Source of the DNA: Carpediemonas membranifera | Lineage: Eukaryota; Fornicata | DNA: 64,000 nucleotides | Direction of reading: 5' to 3' | Assembly: GCA_019828565.1 (NCBI GenBank) | Contig: JAHDYR010000002.1 | Location: forward strand, 372,001-436,000 | In this document: positions 1 to 8,812 of the stretch, piece by piece | How positions within the stretch are numbered: the stretch's first letter is position 1 | Layout of the letters: each line of letters opens with the position of its first letter | Program-made: the position numbers and the translations under genes | The notes under the pieces: model-generated | What the model saw: only the letters and a program-made list of their open reading frames with translations | Told to the model about the DNA's origin: nothing | The model's database searches: none

Positions 1-353
1 TTGTTCACAGAGTAGATGGAGTGGCCGCCAGGGAGCATGGCGGCTGTGGAGACGTCGTCGGCGTAGCATAGGAGGCCTACGTCTGCGATGGGGAGGTAGC
101 CGATGATTGCAGGGGTAACAATCTTGCGGATGATGCCCTTCTTGCCCTTCTTGTCCATGGCGTACTTCTCTCTGATGAAAGTAAGTGCCTCGTCCTCGTT
201 ATTGAACGTATCAATGCCCCGCTTGCCAGAAAACAAGAGCTCGCCGGTTGACGGGTCAATCGAAAAGACCTGAGTATCACTGCGCCAGCATAGCGTACTG
301 ATTATAAAATAGGACTTGTTGTATAGTTGAACGATGCAGTGGCGCGAACGCAT
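1..353 (-). CDS. SAC-domain phosphoinositide phosphatase, N-terminal part (runs off the window)
   Basis: An ATG at 353-351 opens a frame that stays open to base 1, giving 117 residues beginning MRSRHCIVQLYNKSYFIIS. The order of elements fits the N-terminal half of a SAC domain (Sac1/Fig4/synaptojanin type): a short strand, VFSIDPSTGEL, a charged helix (EDEALTFIREKY), then IVTPAIIGYLPIADVGLL and a turn ending PGGHSIYSV. In known SAC proteins the corresponding stretch contains an A-x-G-x-x-G-x-x-R/P segment and a GH-x-[IV]-Y strand. These enzymes dephosphorylate phosphoinositides on endomembranes. The catalytic CX5R motif would lie outside the window and cannot be checked. The gene is divergent from APC2, with 157 bases between start codons. 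Family call is moderate; the reading frame itself is well supported. Confidence 0.55.
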   Translation of the reverse strand, partial: MRSRHCIVQLYNKSYFIISTLCWRSDTQVFSIDPSTGELLFSGKRGIDTFNNEDEALTFIREKYAMDKKGKKGIIRKIVTPAIIGYLPIADVGLLCYADDVSTAAMLPGGHSIYSVN

Positions 354-510
354 TCAGTTCTGCCACCCGTTCTTTCGTCGTAATCTTTTTTCCAAAACTT
401 TCCAAGACTCTGAACGGGACGGTGCAAGCTAGCTGGGGCTTGCCCACTCGAATGGCGCTGCCCCACACATACCTGGGTTGGCCGTTGAACTCGTCAAAAA
501 TCGGAGCAAG
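354..510. promoter_or_regulatory. Divergent intergenic region between SAC-like gene and APC2
   Basis: This 157-base gap separates two divergently transcribed start codons, so it must hold both promoters. I see no clear shared box in it. An ORF crossing it on the minus strand (to 555) overlaps the APC2 start region and is not needed, because the SAC frame has its own ATG at 353. Confidence 0.4.
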
Positions 511-2445
511 ATGACTGTCACGAGCTATGCGAGCTTGTTGGAGCACTTGCAGCAATGTGCTGATAACAACAACCTTATAGAAATACTAGAACGTCGATCT
601 CAGACGGATTTACTCTCGTGGGCGCTCCAGCGGACGAGTAGTACTGAAGATGCCACGATGCTGCAAGTGAGCCTCTCTATCCAGCTCACAAAGAACATGA
701 AGGCGTTCGAGTTCCTCTGTAGTACGTTATGCGAGTTTCTCCTCGCCGAACTCCGTCTTATGACCATCAACTTCATCAAAACCATCGACGATGAGAATGA
801 AGAGACGATCGAGCTTCTAACTGAGTTTGCAGAGACACTTCCGACCGCTATGGTCCCACAAGACGGCATAGCAGCCCTCATTTCTCTCGGGATCCCCGCG
901 CTCTGCAGTGAGGCCATCTCTATGGCGGCCACCACATCCTTCCACCACCTTGTCACGAAACCACCGGATTGCCCGTTCTATGACACCCTCAAGCGCCTCA
1001 TTAGCCAGGTAATCACCCCACTTCTCCAAAAATGGGGTGTTCAAGCAATATCAGTCGAGAAATCGTCGCGCGACGGCCTCGCAATCGCAAGAGCGGCAGG
1101 CATATTCGACTTGGCCAAAGAGTGGCCGGATAGCGCTCAAACCGTGGCTGACATCACAAAGGCCATGACCGACGGAATGCCAAGAGACGTCATCCTGAAT
1201 ACATTGTCGGAAGCTCTCGCTACTGCTGTCAATACACGCCTGCTGCTGCCATCGGTCACACCCTCGGTCATTATGACAATGCTGTCTTGTCTCCATGGCA
1301 CACTGACTGCGGTCGGGGCTGGATCTATTATTTCTACCGTATCTTCCCTAATCTCGTCATATATCTCCAGAGCGGATTTGAAATCTATAGATCTCATTCC
1401 TGCTGTTCTTGAGAACATAGACGAGCTTCGTGTGGACGGCGCTGAGGCTGCTGTCTTCGACCCTCAACCCATGTGCGTGGGTCATTCTAAGGAGCTTTCA
1501 CTCGCCTCCATTTTCGTCCAAATCTTTGGCGGAGAGACGAAATTTGTGAACGCGCTTCATGCTAAGATGTGTCTGGATCTTATCGGTCCCTCTGTGAAAG
1601 AAGTGGCGCTCGAATGGACTGGCACTGTGGAAAAGCTCAAGCGTGTGATCGCCGCGGACAAGCTCGTGCCCATGGATGTCGTGTTGCACGATATTGCTGA
1701 AACTAGGCGTACAATTGCTACTGCGAAGACTTCCATGGCCCCAGCAAGACTCCAAGCACTCCAAGCACAATCAGTCACAATCATTTCACACGAATATTGG
1801 GCTGAAGTGGAAGATCAAGACTATATGAGCTACGCAGCTTATCCCCGTAATATCGCTTGGGCGATCAAGGTAGTGGCCGACGAGTTCCACACCCTCAAGG
1901 CACCGAGGCACCTGGTACCCACTGATTACGGCATTGTGACACTCGCGATTGAAGGAAAGGACGTGACCTGCTCCCCACTCGAAGCTGTGGTCATATCTCA
2001 GTTTGAATCTCGCGAATCTTGCGATATCTCAGATATTGTCAAGAACTCATTTGACGGCCTGCCGCCATCGCTTTCCAATGAGGCCTCTGACGCAGTGAAG
2101 CGCGCGGTTGACACGTGGATCCAGCGCGGCGTCCTTGTTCGGTCGGGCAAGACCCTCTCTGTGTCAGACCAACGGGGGCCAGTTATTAGCCACGGCGACG
2201 ACGGTTCGGGACCTGCTAGTGCATGGGATGAGGCTGGGGACAAGGTCTGGGCCTGGCTCAAGCCATTCCTTGCCAGTCGACCCGCGGACCTGCCTGGGCT
2301 GACTCTGGCGAAGCTCCATCAGGTGATGTGCGCCTTTGTGGGGACCTGGCGAGGCAGGACGGAGGTCGAGACTGAGCGGCTGCTCATGGATGCCGTGGGG
2401 CAGGGGCTGCTGGTGCGGGCGGACGGTGTGTTCAAGCTGGCGTGA
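511..2445 (+). CDS. APC2: Anaphase-promoting complex subunit 2 (cullin-like scaffold)
   Basis: 644 residues from the ATG at 511; the frame is open upstream only from a TTG at 478. APC2 is the cullin-homology subunit that holds the RING subunit APC11 in the cyclosome, a ubiquitin ligase for mitotic regulators. The C-terminal half shows the cullin-homology order: FGGETKFVNALHAK, a helix with LEWTGTVEKLKRV, then DVVLHDIAETRRTI matching the CEVMLKDMADSRR segment of animal APC2. A winged-helix region follows (TCSPLEAVVISQFESRES), then an acidic linker. The last about 60 residues are the APC2-specific C-terminal winged helix (LTLAKLHQVMCAFVGTW to GVFKLA). The N-terminal helical repeats are divergent. 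Length is somewhat below human APC2 (about 820). A 165-bp piece of this gene (2244-2408) recurs almost unchanged at 45571-45735. Confidence 0.88.
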   Translation: MTVTSYASLLEHLQQCADNNNLIEILERRSQTDLLSWALQRTSSTEDATMLQVSLSIQLTKNMKAFEFLCSTLCEFLLAELRLMTINFIKTIDDENEETIELLTEFAETLPTAMVPQDGIAALISLGIPALCSEAISMAATTSFHHLVTKPPDCPFYDTLKRLISQVITPLLQKWGVQAISVEKSSRDGLAIARAAGIFDLAKEWPDSAQTVADITKAMTDGMPRDVILNTLSEALATAVNTRLLLPSVTPSVIMTMLSCLHGTLTAVGAGSIISTVSSLISSYISRADLKSIDLIPAVLENIDELRVDGAEAAVFDPQPMCVGHSKELSLASIFVQIFGGETKFVNALHAKMCLDLIGPSVKEVALEWTGTVEKLKRVIAADKLVPMDVVLHDIAETRRTIATAKTSMAPARLQALQAQSVTIISHEYWAEVEDQDYMSYAAYPRNIAWAIKVVADEFHTLKAPRHLVPTDYGIVTLAIEGKDVTCSPLEAVVISQFESRESCDISDIVKNSFDGLPPSLSNEASDAVKRAVDTWIQRGVLVRSGKTLSVSDQRGPVISHGDDGSGPASAWDEAGDKVWAWLKPFLASRPADLPGLTLAKLHQVMCAFVGTWRGRTEVETERLLMDAVGQGLLVRADGVFKLA

Positions 2446-2676
2446 GGGCGATGTGTCATTGGTCCCGATAAACTTGCGAAGCTCGCTTGGGATGCGTCGC
2501 CGCGCAGTCGTCGGTGAATAATGGGCATCCACTCAGGCCCCTGATAGTGGGCGCGGAGTCCCTTGGCAGCGGATACTCGTTGCATGCGAGATCTGTCGTG
2601 GTGTTGACTGGTCATGTCAATCATGTCAAAGTCACAGGGTCACACAAGTTTGACTGTTGTGTTGAGAAAAGACGAC

Positions 2677-3006
2677 ATGGCCAACAAAGACAAGACGGCT
2701 CTTGATGCATTGACAGCGGCCCATAAGCTATCAATCACTACCACGAACAGTATTGCAGGCGATGTTCCCTCGCTCATTGACTGCGCATGCCGACGCCAAT
2801 TGGAACAAGCTTCACTGATGTCCAGAATGCTGTTCGCGTTCAGGACGTTCAGGAGTAGACATGCTACCAACGATACACCGCAAGACGCCAAGAAACTTGA
2901 TTCCCTCACCGCCATGCTCTCCGAGACCCCCCTCTCGAGCCAGCCGCGCAAGTCCTCCTCGACCGCGCCCGCTCGATCATCACCAACAGCCCCCCGCTGT
3001 CCATGA
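2677..3006 (+). CDS. RCC1-like family copy A, N-terminal helical segment
   Basis: First of three overlapping frames that together make copy A of the dispersed family. I chose ATG 2677 (MANKDKTALDALTAAH); an upstream in-frame ATG lies at 2614. The segment is a diverged version of the N2 module of copies B and C: SIAGDVPSLIDCA aligns with SIPGDVPTLLKEA, and KKLDSLTAMLSE with ASLDSLTAMLSE. A one-base deletion after LSE (gagacccccc, against gagatcccccc in B) shifts the frame. The frame then ends in TGA at 3004-3006, overlapping the next ATG as ATGA. Function unknown. It could be a pseudogene fragment or a separately translated module. Confidence 0.5.
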   Translation: MANKDKTALDALTAAHKLSITTTNSIAGDVPSLIDCACRRQLEQASLMSRMLFAFRTFRSRHATNDTPQDAKKLDSLTAMLSETPLSSQPRKSSSTAPARSSPTAPRCP

Positions 3007-3584
3007 ACGTCGAGCTCGCGGCGGGGCAGGCGCTCCCGGCCGCCCTGCACACACTCAACCAGGGCGCGGTGTGGGCGTGTCTGCTGGGTGGCGGGGCCAA
3101 CCCAGACCTCGAGGACAGGGTGCTGGAGGAGTATCCAGAGGAGTGGCCAGACGCCATCGAGATGCGTGACAAGATCTACAAGGCTCTCACGCCCGAGGCC
3201 AAGTGCCTCTGGTTCCTCTGCCGCAAGTTCTTCTTCACCTGGAACGTCGCCGAGAAGGACGGCGAGAGCTGTCAGTGGAATGCATTCGGGAGATGCTACC
3301 ACCACCGCATGTACATGGGCCGACTCTTCATGCTCTGCATTGATGATTACGACACCTCTTTCACTAGGGCCAGAATGCCCAGGGCCCTCGAGGTCTACAG
3401 CGACGGGGCCACCCACATCGCAAGGACGCCCAAGGGCCTGTGGGGCTGGGGGCATAACGATGTGGCTCACCTGGGGTTCAAGACATCTGGCTTCGTCGAC
3501 CCGACCCGCCTCACCTTCCCAGCTGCCCCAAGGTCACCGAGCTCGAGGCCAGCCTGCCCCCCTGGGAGAAGCACAGGATGGTGA
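3003..3584 (+). CDS. RCC1-like family copy A, middle segment with first RCC1-type repeat
   Basis: Starts at ATG 3003 (MNVELAAGQALPAAL), overlapping the previous stop by 4 nt. It encodes an alpha-helical stretch (TLNQGAVWACLLGGGANPD), then a conserved AKCLWFLCRKFFFTWNVAEK region, and an RCC1-style blade (GLWGWGHNDVAHLGF). Copies A, B and C share a one-base deletion near 3500-3525 (ttcccagctgcccc, against ttccccgcctgcccc in D). It moves the reading into another frame that ends at TGA 3582-3584. That stop overlaps the next ATG (3578) as ATGGTGA. RCC1 blades form beta-propellers that bind proteins or chromatin; the partner here is unknown. Confidence 0.5.
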   Translation: MNVELAAGQALPAALHTLNQGAVWACLLGGGANPDLEDRVLEEYPEEWPDAIEMRDKIYKALTPEAKCLWFLCRKFFFTWNVAEKDGESCQWNAFGRCYHHRMYMGRLFMLCIDDYDTSFTRARMPRALEVYSDGATHIARTPKGLWGWGHNDVAHLGFKTSGFVDPTRLTFPAAPRSPSSRPACPPGRSTGW

Positions 3585-4324
3585 CTGATGTGTCGATGAA
3601 GGGATATCGGACGTTCATCCTCACCCCAGTCGGCACTGTCATGGCCGGCTTCAATGCTCAGAGATATGTCGGCCCAGTCGACCGGGCGATCAGGAATCAC
3701 TTCCACCCAGTCGCTGTGCCACCTGGCTTTGTCCCAGATCACATCATGCAGGGTAGCAGAGTTGCCATCCTCTCCATGGGCGATCGGCAGATGATCAGCG
3801 GGAGCAACTGGGATGGCCGCCTGGGACTCGGGCACGAGAATTGGGTGACCGGCTTCGTCGACCTGCCCTTCAGGGTTGACCGGGTCATGTCCGAATGGTT
3901 CTTCAACATATTCCTCAGCGGCCGCCAGCCGCTCTTCGCCGGGATGGTTCTCAAGCACATCGCCCAGTCGGGCCTGCTTCCGGGATTCAATCAGCGCGAC
4001 ATCTGCCTCACACCCACCCCGCTCCGGTTCCCTGAGAGGGTCAAGGGGTTCTTCGCATCAAACTTCGACCTGATCTGGGTCACCGAGGGCAAGAGCCATT
4101 ATTGTAAGCATCATGAAGAACCCATCATTCTCCCCTTCGAGGCGACAGCTTTCAGCAGTTGCAGCTTCTGTAAGTGCGGCCAGTGGTTCAGGCCGTTGAA
4201 AGACTTGGATGAAGCTATTGAGATGGAAGACTGCGAGGCGCCGCCTCGTTCAGATGTGCATATGATCGTCACCGTCGACGTCGACCCGTGGACCCCGGGC
4301 GCCGAAGAGTCGACTGAATTGTAA
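3578..4324 (+). CDS. RCC1-like family copy A, C-terminal propeller segment
   Basis: 248 residues from ATG 3578 (MVTDVSMKGYRTFIL). RCC1-type blades are visible: RMQ-style strand ILSMGDRQMISGSNWDGRLGLG, then FFNIFLSGRQPLFAG, then LIWVTEGKSHY. The tail is of the Cys type (FSSCSFCKCGQWF) and ends DVDPWTPGAEESTEL. The DNA encoding VDVDPWTPG is the GC-rich end motif described separately. Block by block, A resembles C in some places, B and D in others, and E and F at the tail. The 3' flank to about 4398 matches the flank of copy E. Confidence 0.5.
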   Translation: MVTDVSMKGYRTFILTPVGTVMAGFNAQRYVGPVDRAIRNHFHPVAVPPGFVPDHIMQGSRVAILSMGDRQMISGSNWDGRLGLGHENWVTGFVDLPFRVDRVMSEWFFNIFLSGRQPLFAGMVLKHIAQSGLLPGFNQRDICLTPTPLRFPERVKGFFASNFDLIWVTEGKSHYCKHHEEPIILPFEATAFSSCSFCKCGQWFRPLKDLDEAIEMEDCEAPPRSDVHMIVTVDVDPWTPGAEESTEL

Positions 4325-4679
4325 AGTGATATTGACTCCAGTTGAGTCGGGTCCGAGTCGGCTTCCCAGCGATAAATCACAGCTGAACGCGACTACTGGC
4401 GGGAAGGCTTGAGAATGGTACGGGTATCCCATTCGTGGTACCCTAGAGACTAGAGCCTTAGCTCCTCGCCACGTGGCACCAACAGATCCACCGTGTCACT
4501 TTCCTGCCAGCTGCGGCATCCCAGCCGACCTCGGATTCACATATGGCGGAGAATGACGTGATTTGCGCGTCTATCCGAGTTGCGATGCTCGGGTGTCATG
4601 CTAATCAACTGATTATGCTGTAAAGATTGGTTGCAGGAAATGACATGCGCGACGTATCTCGCTTCGTTTGACAAACAGA
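4325..4679. other. Intergenic: shared family 3' flank, then the promoter side of the PAS kinase gene
   Basis: The first about 75 bases continue the homology with copy E's 3' flank (36291-36371, opposite strand), ending at cgactactg. The rest is unique sequence leading to the PAS kinase start. No RNA gene or obvious regulatory box is visible. Confidence 0.5.
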
Positions 4680-7526
4680 ATGGAAGATCTTCACAACAAA
4701 AGCTATGAGCACTTGCTTGCACGATTGGAGCAACGAAAGAAGCGCGTGGAGGTCCTCAGGCGCAGCGTAGCCAACAAACAGGCCAGCTGTGCTGTTTTGT
4801 TGGACGCTCTCTGCAAATCTCCCATCCTTTGTTGCGTTCTTAGCTCCAAGTTCGAGTTCATCAAGGTGAACGCCTCCGTCAAACAACTCTACACGCGAAA
4901 CGAACGAAGCCGCCTTCTCTCCGCTGTTGAACACGTGATCGGCAAGTTGTCTCCTGAACACACGAAAGCTGTCTTCTATGACACCATCAGCGGCCCAGAT
5001 GCACCTATACGCATTTCCTGGACGGTTGTCGCCTCCTACTCGAGCGCCGGCCGCCTCCGTCGCGCCATGATGATCGGTTCCCGAGTCAACGAGACCAGCC
5101 GCAAGCGCACAGAGCTTCTCCACAACTGGCAGCGTGATAATTTACCCGCGCTGCCGAAGTCCTTCAACATTTACCAAATGATGGACCTCTTCCGTGCCGA
5201 AGGCTTCTTCGTGATGGTCCTGGGCCACCAGTTTCCGCAAGGCTATCGGTTGCTCATGGTCAGCAAGGTTCTAGAGGATATATGGGGTAGCTCTGCCGAG
5301 GAGCTTTGTGCCAACCCCTTTGCGTGGGCGAAAGCCATACACCCCGATGACTATGAGGCTACTCACGCCGTCCTCATCGAATTCATTCGTGGCGACAAGG
5401 AGCAGTTCAGAGTTCGGCATAGAGTCATATCAAAGGCTACGGGAGCGGTGCGGTGGGTTCAGGCGGTGGCCACTGCCTTCGTCGATGACGTCGGGGTGCG
5501 AGTTCAAGCCTTCGGATCAGTGACAGATGTTACAGAGATCGTCGAGGAGGAGGAGAAAGCCGAGCGCACTAAGGAGAAGATGGAGCAGCTTACCAAGTAC
5601 GCTGACGCTGTTCTATGGGTTGCGTCGCTCCGAGACTCGTCGTATAAGCTTCAGTACGTCTCCAACGCTTGGACACGATGGACTGGTCTATCTAGCGAGG
5701 AGATTGTTGGCGACAACGACGCGCTCCAACTCACACTACCCGAGGACCAAGCAGAGTGGCTCGCTCGCCGCCTCAAGTTCTTCCACCAGGGCCGGTCTGG
5801 GCTATCGGTGATGTATGACCTCCACAACGTCCAGACGGGCGAGGTAACCACTGCGCTGAACACTGCTGTGCTGCTAAGGAACAGCGAAGGCGACCCAGTC
5901 GCGAGTGTGGGCATCGCCAAGTCTGTCACGGAGCTCGTTCGCGCGCAGGATAAGCTCAAGGAAGTGAATGAGATGTTTGTGCAGATGGCTGAAACTATCG
6001 ACAACGCGTGGTTCGTGACTGTGAGAGTGTTCAAGGACCCTGACGGGAACATCGTCGATGAGTTCGGCAACATCGGATCGCCTAAGCCGCTTCATGTCAC
6101 ACGTAGCTGTTACGATATCTTCGAGCTCACCGCGGATGAGCTAATCAACACGCCCGGCGCCTGGCATAAGCACATCGACCCTGACGAGCTGCCAACCATG
6201 AAACGAGAGGTCAAGGAGTACTACACAAGAGCAATCGACGACCCTGCCACCGCCAGTTTCGATTACATACACAAGCTGAAGATGCCGGATGGGAGGATTA
6301 AGTATGCGTTGATTAGATCGAAGCCGATTCTCAATAGTAGAGGCGAGCTTGATGGATTTGCCGGAACTATCTCTGATGTATCCAAAATCGTCCAGATTCA
6401 GAGAGATTTGGCAGACTATATCGAGAAATCGAATCAGATCATGGATAATATTGAGACCATCATCGTCCTGTTCCAGATCATACCCGAAAAGCACGACATC
6501 CAGATCAACCTCGTCAGCCGCTACTTTGAGCGCTTCACTGGCCATCCCATCAGTGAAGTCCTCAACAAGAATCTCGCCACCTGGCTCAACCTTGTGGTCC
6601 ACCCCGCCGACCGCCAGTTTGTCTCAGATCAGGTTTTCGAGTTCGAGGCGACTCATGACTGTACGCGACACTTCCAGCAGCGGATGCTTCGGGTTGATGG
6701 GAGTACTGTTTATGCGGATGTCAAGTTTACTAGGGTTGAGGGGGCGGGTGAGGGTGGGTTCGACCTTGTGGTTGGGACACTTACGGATATCACGGAGATT
6801 GTGACTGCCCACAATGATTTGAACACTATCGAGCAGCAGATGCACAAGACTCAGAAGTTGGAGAGTTTGGGTGTTTTGTCAGAAGGTATAGCGTGTGATC
6901 TTAAGGATCTTCTCATGATTATTGTGGGCAACGCTGACCTAGCCCTTGAGATGATCGGTGACACCAACAAGCCCGTACGGATTCTCCTGTTAGAGATAAT
7001 TGAGGCCGTGACCAAGTCAAACGCCTTCACCGACCAGCTCCTGTCGTACGCCGGCAAGGGTAAGTATTTTGTCAGCGAACTCAACCTTTCTTCCGCTATC
7101 GGTCTGATGCAGGGCTTCCTGATGGGGTTGAATGTCCCAGATCACATCACAGTGCACTGGAACTTGGCCCCAGAAACTCAGCTTCCACTGGTTGCAGCCG
7201 ATAAGGTCCAGCTTGCCCAGGTGCTTCTTGCTCTCATCACGAACGGCATTGAAGCGATTGGGACACAGAGTGGCACCATTACCGTTTCCACTGGCTTTGA
7301 CACTGAGCGTGACAAGGTGTTCGTGCGAGTAGCGGACACAGGCTGCGGGATGCCGGTGGAGGTCAGGGAACGTATGTTCGACCCCTTTTACAGCACCAAG
7401 TTTACTGGGCGGGGGTTGGGCATGGCGACTGTCAAGGGCATCGTCGACACTCACCACGGGGCCATAGAGATCGACTCTTCTGTGGGTTCTGGGACTATTG
7501 TCACTGTGTTTTTTAGGCATCTGTGA
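4680..7526 (+). CDS. Multi-PAS sensor histidine-kinase-like protein lacking the phosphoacceptor His
   Basis: 948 residues from ATG 4680; a TTG 12 bases upstream is in frame but unlikely. No signal peptide or membrane span, so probably cytosolic. After an N-terminal coiled region come about five PAS-type domains (roughly residues 30-135, 165-280, 300-415, 430-560, 575-700), each ending in an [ST]DV[TS]-like strand such as GSVTDVTEIV and GTISDVSKIV. Then follow a dimerisation region (about 715-790) and a GHKL ATPase (about 815-948). The ATPase keeps its motifs: N box LITNGIEAI, G1 DTGCGMP, F box FDPFYSTKF, G2 GRGLGMA. The H-box reads LESLGVLSEGIACDL, with Cys739 where bacterial homologues have His (GGIAHDFNNLL). 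Residues N-N-L-L are also altered (KDLL). There is no receiver domain. The architecture is bacterial in style, suggesting lateral transfer. It may signal through another route or be a pseudokinase. Confidence 0.82.
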   Translation: MEDLHNKSYEHLLARLEQRKKRVEVLRRSVANKQASCAVLLDALCKSPILCCVLSSKFEFIKVNASVKQLYTRNERSRLLSAVEHVIGKLSPEHTKAVFYDTISGPDAPIRISWTVVASYSSAGRLRRAMMIGSRVNETSRKRTELLHNWQRDNLPALPKSFNIYQMMDLFRAEGFFVMVLGHQFPQGYRLLMVSKVLEDIWGSSAEELCANPFAWAKAIHPDDYEATHAVLIEFIRGDKEQFRVRHRVISKATGAVRWVQAVATAFVDDVGVRVQAFGSVTDVTEIVEEEEKAERTKEKMEQLTKYADAVLWVASLRDSSYKLQYVSNAWTRWTGLSSEEIVGDNDALQLTLPEDQAEWLARRLKFFHQGRSGLSVMYDLHNVQTGEVTTALNTAVLLRNSEGDPVASVGIAKSVTELVRAQDKLKEVNEMFVQMAETIDNAWFVTVRVFKDPDGNIVDEFGNIGSPKPLHVTRSCYDIFELTADELINTPGAWHKHIDPDELPTMKREVKEYYTRAIDDPATASFDYIHKLKMPDGRIKYALIRSKPILNSRGELDGFAGTISDVSKIVQIQRDLADYIEKSNQIMDNIETIIVLFQIIPEKHDIQINLVSRYFERFTGHPISEVLNKNLATWLNLVVHPADRQFVSDQVFEFEATHDCTRHFQQRMLRVDGSTVYADVKFTRVEGAGEGGFDLVVGTLTDITEIVTAHNDLNTIEQQMHKTQKLESLGVLSEGIACDLKDLLMIIVGNADLALEMIGDTNKPVRILLLEIIEAVTKSNAFTDQLLSYAGKGKYFVSELNLSSAIGLMQGFLMGLNVPDHITVHWNLAPETQLPLVAADKVQLAQVLLALITNGIEAIGTQSGTITVSTGFDTERDKVFVRVADTGCGMPVEVRERMFDPFYSTKFTGRGLGMATVKGIVDTHHGAIEIDSSVGSGTIVTVFFRHL

Positions 7527-7957
7527 GGCTGTGTCGCGTGTACTTTTATTAAAAATTCATGTGGTATGGGATTATGGCGGACAGGCTATGGCCTAGAGAG
7601 CACGCCTTTGATATCAGCTAGTGGAGGGCACAGATCTTGCACTTCGCACCACATTATTGAGCGGCCACCTTGTTCCGCCAGTGGTCATGATGACGAGCGA
7701 CGATAGCCAGAACCGGAGGCCAACCAACAGCACTAGGTCAACTGCTATGGTGCTCTTCCCAGTGCTCTCCCGGTTATCTGAGATGACCGAGATTGGTTGT
7801 TAGGATGTCCCCCCAAGACCAGGGGACACTGGGTCTGGCCGAGATGTTCCGCTCACCCATGCTCACTTTACTACTTTCTAATTCTGCGAGCTGAGCCATT
7901 CGGCTTTCCCGGTTGCCATCAGGTTTATGAGCACCCTGGACCCTCGGCTGATGAACT
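7527..7957. other. Intergenic 431 bases between convergent genes
   Basis: Lies between the stop of the PAS kinase and the stop of copy B. An AT-rich tract (ttttattaaaaattc) just after the kinase stop could serve 3'-end formation. A 60-codon ORF at 7621-7803 has no recognisable features. Nothing else is seen. Confidence 0.4.
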
Positions 7958-8812
7958 CTAAATGGGGATTTTAGTTGCGGTTCTGATGACTTGCTGGAGT
8001 AGAACTTTACAGAAGAACTTTACACCGACCTTTACATGAGTCTGAAGATGTCTATCTGTCGAGACGGGCATCTGAATGCCCGTCTCGCCCGGGGTCCACG
8101 CGTCGACGTCGACAGTGACGATTGTATGCAAATTTGAACGAGCCGGCACCTCGCACTCTTCCATCTCAGCCACTTCGCCCGAGCCATGTGACGCCTCGAA
8201 CCACTGGCCGGCCGGGTTGCAGAAGGAGCCCTTACAGAAACTTGTCGCTTCGAAGGGGAGAATGATGGGTTCTTCATGATGCTTACAATAATGGGTCTTG
8301 CCCTCGGTGACCCAGATCAGCTCTTGGCGTGATATGAAGAACCCCTTGACCCTCTCAGGGAACCGGAGCGGGGTGGGTGTGAGGCAGATGTCGCGCTGAT
8401 TGAATCCCGGAAGCAGGCCCGACTGGGCGATATGCTTGAGAACCATCCCAGCGAAGAGCGGCTGGCGGCTGCTGAGGAATACGTTGAAGGAATCTGACAC
8501 GATCCGGTCAACCCTGAAGGGCAGGTCGACGAAGCCGGTCACCCAATTCTCGTGCCCGAGTCCCAGGCGGCCATCCCAGTTGCTCCCGCTGATCATCTGC
8601 CGATCGCCCATGGAGAGGATGGCAACTCTGCTACCCTGCATGATATGATCTGGGACAAAGCCAGGTGGCACAGCGACTGGGTGGAAGTGGAGCTCGTTCT
8701 CCACCTTGACTGGGCCGACATATCTCTGAGCATTGAAGCCAGTCATGACAGTGCCGGCTGGGGTGAGGATGAACGTCCGATATCCCTTCATCGACACATC
8801 AGTCACCATCAT
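7958..8812 (-). CDS. RCC1-like family copy B, C-terminal propeller segment with extended tail
   Basis: 284 residues starting MMVTDVSMKGYRTF at 8812. The propeller blades match copy A (DRQMISGSNWDGRLGLG, FNVFLSSRQ, LIWVTEGKTHY). The tail is of the second type (FCKGSFCNPAGQWFEASHGSGE). Unlike copy D, which stops right after GETGI, B reads through into about 40 extra residues. The extension begins with an inverted duplication of the last coding bases, giving a perfect 11-bp hairpin at 8061-8086. It continues through three GTAAAG repeats to a stop at 7958. The upstream half of the copy is in another frame. Confidence 0.5.
   Translation of the reverse strand: MMVTDVSMKGYRTFILTPAGTVMTGFNAQRYVGPVKVENELHFHPVAVPPGFVPDHIMQGSRVAILSMGDRQMISGSNWDGRLGLGHENWVTGFVDLPFRVDRIVSDSFNVFLSSRQPLFAGMVLKHIAQSGLLPGFNQRDICLTPTPLRFPERVKGFFISRQELIWVTEGKTHYCKHHEEPIILPFEATSFCKGSFCNPAGQWFEASHGSGEVAEMEECEVPARSNLHTIVTVDVDAWTPGETGIQMPVSTDRHLQTHVKVGVKFFCKVLLQQVIRTATKIPI
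8061..8086. repeat. Perfect 11-bp hairpin at the 3' end of copy B
   Basis: GAGACGGGCAT, a 4-base loop, then ATGCCCGTCTC. One arm is the normal GETG-encoding end of the family; the other is its inverted copy, found only in B. It is consistent with foldback repair or template switching at the element's end. Confidence 0.75.

Noticed and set aside
277-555. 92-codon minus-strand ORF near the SAC-like gene, with a possible 46-nt GT-AG intron at 270-315 joining it to the SAC frame
   Set aside because: The SAC frame is open without splicing from its own ATG at 353. The ORF overlaps the APC2 coding start, and the supposed intron lacks the GTWCGT/YACNCAG ends of the three supported introns.
2677-4324. 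Programmed ribosomal frameshifting as explanation for the split family genes
   Set aside because: The breaks differ in position between copies and no slippery heptamer with a downstream structure is evident, so ordinary deletions are the simpler reading.
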